Shown one piece after another: positions 44,490 to 54,832 of a stretch of 64,000 nucleotides of DNA. Within the stretch, counting starts at the first letter, position 1, and each line of letters begins with the position of its first letter. Origin of the DNA: Streptomyces sp. NBC_00457 (lineage in GTDB: Bacteria; Actinomycetota; Actinomycetes; Streptomycetales; Streptomycetaceae). The notes below the pieces were generated by a model. It did no database searches, was not told the origin of the DNA, and worked only from the letters and a program-made list of their open reading frames with translations. The stretch lies in contig NZ_CP107905.1 of the NCBI RefSeq assembly GCF_036014015.1, positions 8,060,001 to 8,124,000 of the forward strand, read 5' to 3'. Position numbers and translations under genes: made by a program.

Positions 44490-45057
44490 ATGGCTGAGCA
44501 GTCCGTCGCATTGATCAGCGCTGCCAGTGCGCTGGCAGGCGTGGTCCTCACGGGGGGCTTTGCCTTGCTCAAGGGGCGCCAGGAGCGCTTAGACAAGCAA
44601 GCAGACCGGGACGTGCAACGCCGAGTGATGCATCGCGAGTCACGACGTGAGGTCTACGGCCAGTTCATCAGCCGGTACCAACGAAGCTGATCGAAAGCTC
44701 CGGGCCACGGGCCAGCTCACACCCCCTGCGTCAGCAGACGCACCGGTGGCCGACAAAATCGCTGAGGCCGAGGAGTCGGTCATTGCCTTGTACGAAGCAG
44801 CCGCTGCCGTGTCGCTGGAAGGCCCGGAATCGGTGAGCAGCGCCGCCGACGAGCTGGCGGAGGCTTGCTGGTCCCTGCTGCAGGTCGTCACTGCCCTCTA
44901 TGCGGATCCTGCCGGGGCCCACACGCAGCTGTGGGCTCTGGACTCGCCCCGCAGGGACGAAGCTCGCACCGACGTCATACGCGCCAAGCAATCCTTTGCA
45001 CGGCAGGCCAGAAGCGTGCTTGGGGGCGACTTTCCCGGCTTCGGACACGAGCAATGA
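44490..45057 (+). pseudogene. Small membrane-anchored helical protein, frameshifted
   Basis: ATG 44490: MAEQSVALISAASALAGVVLTGGFALLKGRQ is one membrane helix followed by a charged helix RREVYGQFISRY. At TACCAACGAAG (44677-44687) one extra C ends the frame; the other frame goes on as NEADRKLRATGQLTPPASAD...EESVIALYEAAAAVSLEGPESV to 45057. The intact product would be about 188 residues, like actinobacterial proteins with a single N-terminal helix and a coiled cytosolic domain. Function unknown. Confidence 0.7.
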
Positions 45058-45202
45058 GGTCAGTGGCTGAGCCCCGTGCCGTCGTCGCCGTCCCGGCGTG
45101 GGCGGGTGCGGCTCGGAGTCGGGCCGACGCATGCGGCTGCTCCCACCGTAGCGACCCGGGGGGATGTTGCGGTCCGCTTCGGTCTGTTGTCGTCCGTTGC
45201 GG

Positions 45203-45239
45203 TCTGACGTCGGATAACCTCTCCTTATCCGACGTCAGA
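45203..45239. promoter_or_regulatory. Perfect 15-bp inverted repeat before the tyrosine recombinase
   Basis: TCTGACGTCGGATAA (45203-45217) and its exact complement (45225-45239) with a 7-base loop CCTCTCC, ending 20 bp before the recombinase start. Just upstream is GTCCGTTGCGGTC (45192-45204). Probable operator or attenuator controlling the recombinase; a recombination site is possible. Confidence 0.7.
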
Positions 45240-45259
45240 AACCGCAGGAGGAAAGCCCG

Positions 45260-46357
45260 TTGACCACCGCCACCGAGCACCTGTCAGGAGAGGCCGGCGC
45301 GGTTCTCGTTCCGGCCGCGTCCGAGGGGCGGCCCGCCCTCGTCGTCCAGTGGGCGCAGCGCCACGGCGTGGAGGTCGCCCAGCGCCTCGCCGACGCCGAG
45401 GACTTCGCCGACGAGGTCCAGCGGCGGCTGCGCCCAGCGAACACGACGGAGACCTACTCGAAGTCGTGGAAGGTCTGGACGCGGTTCTGCGCCGCGCAGC
45501 AGCTCCCTGAGCTGGAGGCCACGCGCGGTGCCCTGGTGGCGTTCGTGATGTGGATGCTGGACCGGGGCCAGACGAACGGGAAGGGCTACGCCTCGTCGTC
45601 GGCCGGGACGATCCTCGCCGGGGCTGTCGTGGAGCTGCGCCGCCGTGGCGCGGAGGTGAGCAGGGACGACCAGGCGCAGGCCCGCGGGACGTTGGAGGCT
45701 GCCTCCGTCGAACTCCTCAAGGCCGGGGAGCGACGCGGCCGGGGCCAGGCGGCGGCTGCCGAAGTCCCGGACATGTACCGGGTGGTGCGGGCCTGCCCCG
45801 ACACCCTCGCCGGGGCCCGGGACAAGGCGCTCATCCTGACCGGCTTCCACTACGCCTCGCGCGCCCAGGACCCCGCCGGCCTCCTCGCCGGGGACGTCGC
45901 CCTCACGCCGCGCGGCCTGGTCGTATCCGTGCTCACCGGCAAGACCAAGCACAGCGTCCGTGACGCGAAGATCAACTATCAGGACGACCCGGAGGTCTGC
46001 CCCGTGGAGGCGTGGAAGGCGTACCGGCGCCGCCTCGCCGCCGAGGCCGAGCCGCGCTGGTCCGAGCCGACCGCGCCCGCGTTCGTCGGTGTCGACCGGC
46101 ACGGCAACGTCACCGGCGGCATGGTCCCCGACTCCGTCACCCGGGCCGTGAAGCGGATCAGCGTCCGCGCGGGTGTCGCTCTAGCGTGGACCGGCCACAG
46201 CCTCCGCATCGGCCTGGCCACGACCGCCCGCAAGAAGGGGAAGGACGCCGTGGCGATCGCCGACCAGGGCGGATGGGCCCGGCACTCTCGCTCCATGAAC
46301 GGCTACTTCCAGCGGGTCGACGGCTGGGAGGACAACGCGACCGCCGGCCTCACCTGA
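45260..46357 (+). CDS. Tyrosine recombinase (phage-integrase family)
   Basis: 365 residues from TTG 45260 after GGAGGAA. The N-terminal SAM-like core-binding domain is at about 55-145. Catalytic residues are visible: Arg201 (HYASRAQDPAGL), Lys228/230 (TGKTKH), His313-x-x-Arg316 (GHSLRIGLA), His342 (GGWARHSRSM) and the nucleophile Tyr349 (NGYFQ). All members of the R-K-H-R-H-Y set are present, so it should be active. It is about 5 kb from the right core, not at an end, so it may be the element's integrase, belong to a nested element, or act in resolution. Confidence 0.92.
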   Translation: MTTATEHLSGEAGAVLVPAASEGRPALVVQWAQRHGVEVAQRLADAEDFADEVQRRLRPANTTETYSKSWKVWTRFCAAQQLPELEATRGALVAFVMWMLDRGQTNGKGYASSSAGTILAGAVVELRRRGAEVSRDDQAQARGTLEAASVELLKAGERRGRGQAAAAEVPDMYRVVRACPDTLAGARDKALILTGFHYASRAQDPAGLLAGDVALTPRGLVVSVLTGKTKHSVRDAKINYQDDPEVCPVEAWKAYRRRLAAEAEPRWSEPTAPAFVGVDRHGNVTGGMVPDSVTRAVKRISVRAGVALAWTGHSLRIGLATTARKKGKDAVAIADQGGWARHSRSMNGYFQRVDGWEDNATAGLT

Positions 46358-46386
46358 CATCGCCAGACCAGCCAGGAGGAGACCCC

Positions 46387-47052
46387 GTGGGGCGCACCAT
46401 CCATGAGGACATCGCCGAGGATGAGTTGGCCGACATGCTGGCCGACGCCGACAAGGCGAAGCACCTGCACGCCGTGGCCGCCCGGCTGCGTGAGGGACGC
46501 TTTCCTGACTGGCTCGCCGCCATGGTCGGGCAGACGCCGTCGCAACCGGGGTCCTGGCCGCCGCACCAGGTCGCCGCGTTCGCGAGCGTCCTGACGAGGC
46601 TCGCCTTCGGCCGGGTCGCCCGCCGCCGTATCCGGCTCGGGGCGTCTCCCGGAGCGGACGCCGACCGCACTGGCAACGCCGCTCGCCTCCAGGGCCTCCC
46701 GGCGCCGTTCGTGGCCCACCTCAGCATGACCCAACACGGGGCTGACTGTGACGGCCTGCTGGAGTGGACAGAGCCTGTCGTGACGTGGCGCAGCACGGCC
46801 ACGCCCGTCCTGGGGGCGCACGTGCTCCACGGGGCCATTCAGGCGCCGTTCGAGGTACGCCCGTCCTCAGTACCGCTGGAGGTCGGATACACCCTGCCAA
46901 GCCGCACCTTCGCGCACCTGCTCACGGAGGGCGCCGTGGCCCGCTGGCCGTACGACGACGAGGTGCACCTCCTGGTAGATCTGGAGCGGGCCGGGCTGTT
47001 CATGGGAGCGCGTCCGCTCCCCGCTGACGTGGAGCCGGTGAGGATGCTGTGA
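46387..47052 (+). CDS. Hypothetical protein downstream of the recombinase
   Basis: 221 residues from GTG 46387, with GGAGGAG upstream and only 29 bp from the recombinase stop, so in the same transcript. The first 65 residues are helical (EDIAEDELADMLADADKAKHLHAVAARLREG). The C-terminal part (APFVAHLSMTQHGADCDGLLEW ... FAHLLTEGAVARWPYDDEVHLLVDLERAGLFMG) is beta-rich. No recognised domain. Confidence 0.65.
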   Translation: MGRTIHEDIAEDELADMLADADKAKHLHAVAARLREGRFPDWLAAMVGQTPSQPGSWPPHQVAAFASVLTRLAFGRVARRRIRLGASPGADADRTGNAARLQGLPAPFVAHLSMTQHGADCDGLLEWTEPVVTWRSTATPVLGAHVLHGAIQAPFEVRPSSVPLEVGYTLPSRTFAHLLTEGAVARWPYDDEVHLLVDLERAGLFMGARPLPADVEPVRML

Positions 47053-47100
47053 CCGGCCCGGGGGAAGCGCGCAGCCGGGCCGTACCGGCTGGAGGCAGCC

Positions 47101-48277
47101 GTGAGCTTCACTGCCGTTCACCCGGACCGGGGTCGTCTGGACGCCTCTCTGCCGGATCTTGGCTGCGGCTGGCAGTGGGAAGCGGTCCACCGGGTACGGC
47201 CGCCGGCCCCGCTGGCCTGCCCGGAGTGCGGCCACGGGATGCACGCCAAGGTGTCGAGCCTGGGACTGCGATTCTTCGCCCATGCGCCGGGGGCTCCGAC
47301 CTGCACGCTGGCGGAGGAGTCCATGGCCCACCACCTGCTCAAACTGGAGCTTGCCCAGGCAGCCCGCGCGGCCGGGTGGATGGCCGAGCTAGAGGTGAGC
47401 GGGCCAGACGGCAGTTGGCGGGCGGACGTCCTCACCTCCACGGCCAGCGGCCGCCGGATCGCCCTGGAGGCGCAGTTGGCAAGCATCACCATTGCCGACA
47501 TCCGCGACCGCACGGTGCGGATGAGCTCTTACGGAGTCCGTTCCTGCTGGTTCAGCGACCGCGGCCGCATCCCCTGGCTAGGCGCCGTGCCCTCAGTACG
47601 GTTGGCCCGGCAGGGTGACGACCTGGTCGCCGTCGAACCCATGGCCCGGTTCGACGACGCCTACTGGACCCCCGAGCCGTCCCATGCCGCTCACCGAGTT
47701 CGTGGGCAGGCTCCTTACCTCGCGGGTCATCTCGCATACTCCACGCACGCCACAGCGGCACGTGGCCCGGTCCGTGGCGCGGCTTTGGGCCCACCCCAGA
47801 TGCGTTCTGGCGGAAGCCAAGAAGCTGGGGGCCGAGGAAAGACAGCAGCGTGCGGTGCGGGAGGAGCAGGAGCGTGCCGAGCGACGCGGTTACGCCCGAC
47901 AGGAGGCGGCGCTCGCCGAACGTAGGGCCCGCACTGACCCCGACCGGGGGGCCCTGGCCTGGCACTCCGCGCGGCTGCCTGGGATAGACCAGGCCATTGC
48001 CCAGGTCGCCGCAAGGTATCTCGGGCGCATGCGCGTGACCGTCGGCTGGAGCGTAGGAGACAGCCGGTACGCCTGCGGGGTCCCGCTCGTCAACGAGAAC
48101 GGGACCCTCCTCGGTGTCTTCGATCCGCTCCCGCAGGCCGGCCCTTGCCCCGCGTTCCTCCTTGACGTCGACCTGCCGCTGCTTTTCCCGACGGAGGAAC
48201 GGCGCGAACACTTCGAGCAGTACAGGGCGATCAGTGAGCGGGTCCGGGCGGCCAACCAATCCCCCGACCTTGAGTAA
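47101..48277 (+). pseudogene. CoiA-like nuclease gene, frameshifted
   Basis: GTG 47101 after GGAGG. The N-terminal zinc ribbon is CPECGHGMHAKVSS...HAPGAPTC. A restriction-type nuclease core follows: WRADVLT (catalytic Asp) and RIALEAQLAS (E-x-Q), as in CoiA competence proteins. After MARFDDAYWTPEPS (near 47680) the frame is lost; MPLTEFVGRLLTSRVISH then continues to 48277 with a helical domain rich in Arg/Glu (AEERQQRAVREEQERAERR). The whole protein would be about 390 residues. The nuclease domain itself stays in the first frame and might still be made. Confidence 0.72.
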
Positions 48278-48298
48278 GGGGAGCGCGGCCGGCGGGGT

Positions 48299-48568
48299 CT
48301 ACAACGACCGGAGCACGTCGGCGCAGTCGCGGCACTCCCAGTCGCTCATGTTGGGCGGTAGCCACGGCGCGCTCGGGCCCGAAGGCTGGTAGTTCACCCG
48401 CTCCATGTCCAGGGTCGGCTTCCCGCAGAACGTCCGGTCGTCCGGGTCTCCCGAGACATCCGAGTCGGCCGGCGCCGCGTGTACCGCCTTGATGAACGAG
48501 ACCGCAGTGCCTGGGCCGAAGTCCTGTGACATTTCTTTGCGCAGCTCGCGCAGCACGACGATCGTCAT
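48299..48568 (-). CDS. Small hypothetical protein, Cys-containing
   Basis: 89 residues from ATG 48568, preceded by GAAGGTGG. It ends PPNMSDWECRDCADVLRSL, with an earlier RTFCGKPTLD; the three cysteines may bind zinc. Convergent with the CoiA-like gene (21 bp between stops). Family unknown. Confidence 0.6.
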   Translation of the reverse strand: MTIVVLRELRKEMSQDFGPGTAVSFIKAVHAAPADSDVSGDPDDRTFCGKPTLDMERVNYQPSGPSAPWLPPNMSDWECRDCADVLRSL

Positions 48569-48760
48569 GTGGCCACCTTCGGCTCTGTCTGTCACGGCCG
48601 CATCCCGGGCCGCCGCAAGTCGGGGTGTCGGGAAGACCACGTCACCAGCCGCAAACGACGGCAATCAGTGCCTGGTCTTGCGGCTGGTAGTTCAAACGCG
48701 CGTGATGCGACCAGACCGACAAAAGCGGCAGACAGTACCTGACCGCCTTAGCCTGCGATC

Positions 48761-49387
48761 ATGGGTACCGAGCCGGACGTGGCCGCGCGCCTGGCCGCCA
48801 TCCGCCGGATGCAGCGCCGGGCGGAGCGCGCCTCCCGGCGTGCCTACCTGGCGCTCGGCATGACCGATCCGCCGCCCCTGACGATGTGGCGCCGGATCGC
48901 CGTCGTCTATTGGAAATGGGTGCGCTGGCCCTTCTTCGTTTGGTTCCGCCACCGAGGGGTTTGGCTCTTCGTTGCGCTGGGGGCTATGTACGTGACGGTC
49001 ACTGTTGTTCTTGGCTTCCGTTGGGTCCTGGCCGCTCGATTCATGCTCGGGTATGCGGATCCGTTCGCTCCCAAAGGCGATCTACATCTACGACCTGTTC
49101 AACAGTTCATGGCGATCGTTCTCCGTTTCGCTGGCTGGCTCGCGGTTCCGGCGGCGGTGGGTTCGGCGGCCGGACTTCTCGCTGCGGAGCAGAAAAGGCT
49201 GCTGTACACCCGTGACCCAGAGTCAACGCCTACCCGGTCGAGGACTTCCCGGTTCCTCCTGTGGATCTTCGCGGTGATCACTTGGCCGATCAAGTGGGTG
49301 GTCTGGCCGTTCGTCTGGCCGTTCGTTTACCCGTTCGTCTACTTGTTCAGATGCCTTGGCCGGAGGGTGGGTGGTCAGTCCGGATGA
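48761..49387 (+). CDS. Membrane protein of unknown function
   Basis: 208 residues. A charged N-terminus (AARLAAIRRMQRRAERASRRAY) precedes an aromatic-rich membrane region: WKWVRWPFFVWFRHRGVWLFVALGAMYVTVTVV, then AIVLRFAGWLAVPAAVGSAAGLLA, and a C-terminal Trp/Phe/Pro repeat WPFVWPFVYPFVYLF. Three to four helices. It overlaps the next gene as ATGA. Unusually Trp-rich for a Streptomyces protein. Confidence 0.65.
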   Translation: MGTEPDVAARLAAIRRMQRRAERASRRAYLALGMTDPPPLTMWRRIAVVYWKWVRWPFFVWFRHRGVWLFVALGAMYVTVTVVLGFRWVLAARFMLGYADPFAPKGDLHLRPVQQFMAIVLRFAGWLAVPAAVGSAAGLLAAEQKRLLYTRDPESTPTRSRTSRFLLWIFAVITWPIKWVVWPFVWPFVYPFVYLFRCLGRRVGGQSG

Positions 49388-49632
49388 GCAGCCTCTTTGA
49401 TCCCCGGCCGGAGACACCCGCTGACCTGAGAATGTGCATCCGCTTTCGAGACCTTCACGCGGGGAGACCTGGTCGTGCGGAGAACCACTACAGCCGGATT
49501 GAGGGCTGGGTCTCGCAGTTTCCGCATGTGCACGGTCAACCGGAGTCTGCGGTGCGGCGTGCTGCGCTGGAGTTCATGAAGAGAACGATCTTCGGTAATC
49601 CGGCGGGGGTGTGCAAGTTCTGTCGCCGGTAA
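49384..49632 (+). CDS. Small hypothetical protein, coupled to membrane gene
   Basis: 82 residues from ATG 49384, overlapping the previous stop by four bases. MCIRFRDLHAGRPGRAENHYSRIEGWVSQFPHVHGQPESAVRRAALEFMKRTIFG ends VCKFCRR; the Cys pair may hold a metal with the two His. No family recognised. Confidence 0.6.
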   Translation: MSSLFDPRPETPADLRMCIRFRDLHAGRPGRAENHYSRIEGWVSQFPHVHGQPESAVRRAALEFMKRTIFGNPAGVCKFCRR

Positions 49633-49654
49633 GCGGAAGCAGTATGGTGGCGGC

Positions 49655-49939
49655 ATGGGCCATGGCCGTGCACTGAGCTACTCAGAAGTTTCTTCGACGG
49701 AAGAAGCGGACCTCGTCAAGGATGTGCTTAACGACGCTCACAGCATGGAGCTCTTTTCCGGGTCGCTACCCGGGGCTTCCGCGGAGGAGGTAGAAGCGGC
49801 AGTCAGGGCGTGGGCGCATGGCTACCTCCAGAGGCAATCCGCTGCCGTAGCTCAAGGCCGGCAGCCGCGGGAACTGGGTAGGGCCGTGACAGCGGAGGCT
49901 TCAAGCGTGCGGCCACGCAAGAGCGATGCCCCTCGTTGA
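49655..49939 (+). CDS. Small acidic hypothetical protein
   Basis: 94 residues from ATG 49655, 22 bp after the previous gene. Helical, acidic first half (SSTEEADLVKDVLNDAHSMELF) and a basic tail. It is the last gene of the element before the att core. Function unknown. Confidence 0.55.
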   Translation: MGHGRALSYSEVSSTEEADLVKDVLNDAHSMELFSGSLPGASAEEVEAAVRAWAHGYLQRQSAAVAQGRQPRELGRAVTAEASSVRPRKSDAPR

Positions 49940-50090
49940 CTCTGTCCTGGCCGACCGCGTATTCGGCTGGTGACACGGTTCTTACCGGCACCCCACCTCC
50001 GGCGGTCTGCTGCTGGCGTCGGCGACGGAGTTCTGGACGCCACCGTCCGTGGGGCATGACGCTCCCCGAGCGCCGACGGACTGAACGCGC

Positions 50091-50125
50091 GACCGCCCCC
50101 GCTTCGGTTAGAAACGGGGGCGGTC
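50091..50125. terminator. Hairpin between the element's last gene and the MBL gene
   Basis: GACCGCCCCCG (50091-50101) pairs with CGGGGGCGGTC (50115-50125), loop of 13. It lies 12 bp beyond the MBL stop on that strand and serves convergent transcripts. It is element-borne. Confidence 0.8.
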
Positions 50126-50137
50126 ATCGTTGGGCGG

Positions 50138-50791
50138 TTACCAGCCTCGTGCGCGCCACTCCGCGAGGAAAGGCCGCTCCGTGCCGATGGTGGTGTCGTT
50201 GCCGTGACCGGGGTAGATCCACGTCTCGTCGGGCAGTACGTCGAATAGCCTGGTCTCCAGGCCGCCCATCAGGGAGTTGAACTCCTCCGGACGTGTTGTC
50301 CGGCCAGGACCGCCCGGGAACAGGCAGTCGCCGGTGAAGACGTGGGGATGTCCGTGCGGGTCGTCGTAGACGAGGGCGATGGAGCCCGGCGTGTGCCCGA
50401 CCAGGTGGCGCGCGGTGAGTTCCACGTGTCCCACCCGGATGGTGTCGCCGTCGTCGACCAGGACGTCGGTCGGCACGGGGATGCCGTCTGCGTCGTCCCG
50501 GCCGGCGTAGGTGCGGGCGCCGGTGGCCGCGACGACCTCGGCGAGCGCCTGCCAGTGGTCCCCGTGCTGATGCGTGGTGACGACGGACGCGATGCCGTCG
50601 TCACCGATCATGCCGATCAGCGTCTCCGCGTCGTTGGCGGCGTCGATCAGCAGCTGCTCGTCCGTGGCCCGGCAGCGCAGCAGATAGCAGTTGTTGTCCA
50701 TCGGACCGACCGCGATCTTGGTGATCATCAGGTCCTTCAGCTCGTGCACGTCCGCCGGGCCGCCGGCCGTCACCTCTCCGCTGTACGTCAT
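50138..50791 (-). CDS. MBL-fold metallo-hydrolase (hybrid host/element gene)
   Basis: 217 residues, glyoxalase II-like. Metal ligands: THQHGDHW (77-84 region), HLVGHTPGS, GDCLFPGG and the last His in IYPGHGND. The 5' part (50791 to about 50324) is host DNA next to the uvrA cluster. From the 14-bp core on (50310-50323), the final 56 residues come from the element and differ from the native tail at 26075-26263 (about 60% alike), yet keep YPGHGNDT and the EW-ARGW end. Function should therefore survive integration. Substrate unknown; hydroxyacylglutathione/mycothiol thioester hydrolysis is plausible. Confidence 0.92.
   Translation of the reverse strand: MTYSGEVTAGGPADVHELKDLMITKIAVGPMDNNCYLLRCRATDEQLLIDAANDAETLIGMIGDDGIASVVTTHQHGDHWQALAEVVAATGARTYAGRDDADGIPVPTDVLVDDGDTIRVGHVELTARHLVGHTPGSIALVYDDPHGHPHVFTGDCLFPGGPGRTTRPEEFNSLMGGLETRLFDVLPDETWIYPGHGNDTTIGTERPFLAEWRARGW
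50310..50323. other. Right attachment core (attR)
   Basis: CCGCCCGGGAACAG, identical to 26250-26263 and in the same codon phase of the MBL gene. On the element side lies a short inverted repeat CCGGAC-GTGTT-GTCCGG (50287-50303), a possible recombinase arm site. Confidence 0.8.
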
Positions 50792-50835
50792 GGCGGCAGC
50801 CTATAGCGGGGAGGTGCCCGAGAACCGATCGCGCC

Positions 50836-51522
50836 CTACAGCGGGGGCAGTGCGGGCAGCGGACCGCCGCCCGCGGTCAGCCCGGAGCCGTCCCGGCGCC
50901 CGGCGAGCCAGCCGAGCAGGTCGGGCCGGCTCCCTGTCACGGTGACGTCCGGTGCATCGGCCTCCCGGCCCGTGCTCCACGTGCGCGTGCCGTTCGTGAG
51001 ACGGGTGGGCGGCACGTCGGCGTGGCCCGTGAACCGTGCCGCGAGAAAGTCGATCTCCCGCTCGACGAACTCCTCCGACAGATCCTCCAGCTCGTACCCG
51101 ATCCCGAGGTCCACATGGTGCAGCTCCACCTCGACCCACCGCCTGAACGGCACCCGGGACGCCGAGTCGGTCACTCCGCCCCGCAGCTCCACCGTGCGCG
51201 ACCAGTCCGCGGGTACGGCCCCCGCCTCCTGGAAGCGGGCGGCGCTGTCCCGCACATCGGCGAGCTGGACGTCGAGGGGGCGCGGGGCGTCCCGCTCGAT
51301 GTCGGCGTCCCGGGCCTCGGCGGAGACGTACATGGGCCGGCCCTGGAACACGTTCACGAGGGCGTCCGCATTGCGGGCGAGGTGGGCGAGGACATGGCCA
51401 CGGGTCCAGCCGGGGAGCCGTGACGGCTCGGTCACCGCCGCGTCGTCCAGCTTCACGGCTGCGCTGAGCAGCCGCTCCGTCGCGTCACGTACAGACACCA
51501 GGTCACGAGCGTGATCAATCAT
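50836..51522 (-). CDS. Maleylpyruvate isomerase-family (mycothiol/DinB-like) protein
   Basis: 228 residues. The N-terminal DinB-like four-helix bundle has the metal-binding His in LPGWTRGHVLAHLARNADAL and a second site VPFRRWVEVELHHVDLGIGYE, as in mycothiol-dependent maleylpyruvate isomerases. The C-terminal domain ends in DVTVTGSRPDLLGWLAGRRDG, a family mark. ATG 51522 gives MIDHARDLVSVRDA. It lies 44 bp upstream of the MBL gene on the same strand, so the two may be one transcript for thiol-linked detoxification. Confidence 0.88.
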   Translation of the reverse strand: MIDHARDLVSVRDATERLLSAAVKLDDAAVTEPSRLPGWTRGHVLAHLARNADALVNVFQGRPMYVSAEARDADIERDAPRPLDVQLADVRDSAARFQEAGAVPADWSRTVELRGGVTDSASRVPFRRWVEVELHHVDLGIGYELEDLSEEFVEREIDFLAARFTGHADVPPTRLTNGTRTWSTGREADAPDVTVTGSRPDLLGWLAGRRDGSGLTAGGGPLPALPPL

Positions 51523-51667
51523 GGTGCTGACCCTAGCCTCGCCACACCTTTGGGTGAAGGTGGTGAACGTGTGCCGTAAATCGAAAGCCCGTGCTATATC
51601 GTCGGGAGCGGCGTCGGGCATGCTGGATGGCCCGGGATTGTTATGCCTTCGAGAATCCGACCCGGCG

Positions 51668-51690
51668 TTGTCAGTGGCTCCCCCTAGTCT
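51668..51690 (+). promoter_or_regulatory. RecA-NDp/PafBC-type promoter of uvrA
   Basis: TTGTCAGTG (51668-51676), eight bases, TAGTCT (51685-51690): a full match to the LexA-independent damage promoter. The transcript start would be near 51697, giving a 50-base leader that includes AAGAAAGGTG before the GTG at 51747. Confidence 0.8.
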
Positions 51691-51746
51691 GAGAAAGCAC
51701 GGGGGCCTCGCCCCTGTCACTTCTCTCAAGAAAGGTGCGGACCGGC

Positions 51747-54776
<3,030 letters not shown>

Positions 54777-54787
54777 GCGGACTCACC

Positions 54788-54818
54788 GGTGCCGCCCGGC
54801 TCCCCGCCGGGCGGCACC
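54788..54818 (+). terminator. Terminator between uvrA and the PfkB kinase
   Basis: Perfect 13-bp stem (GGTGCCGCCCGGC at 54788-54800, complement 54806-54818), loop TCCCC. Eleven bases after the uvrA stop and 15 before the kinase stop on the other strand; works for both. Confidence 0.88.
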
Positions 54819-54832
54819 GCACCGGAAGCCCG

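Larger units (their letters stand above)
26250..50323. mobile_element. 24-kb integrative element in an MBL-fold gene
   Basis: Bounded by CCGCCCGGGAACAG at 26250-26263 and 50310-50323, so the unit is 24,060 bp. It splits an MBL-fold hydrolase gene and supplies a substitute 3' end. It contains a serine-integrase stub beside the left core, a tyrosine recombinase, an excisionase-like HTH protein, two insertion sequences, a caspase-STAND-WD40/hydrolase operon, a CoiA-like gene and many small unknown genes. No replication gene, conjugation ATPase or virion gene was recognised, so it may be mobilisable, a phage-satellite-like island, or decayed. Confidence 0.85.

Noticed and set aside
45215..45220. 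TAACCT as -10 box of the tyrosine recombinase promoter
   Set aside because: No -35 at a proper distance (TTGCGG is only 12 bases away) and it lies within the perfect inverted repeat; not enough support.
26250..50323. Complete prophage or conjugative element
   Set aside because: No capsid, terminase, portal, tail, FtsK-type transfer ATPase, relaxase or replication initiator could be recognised.
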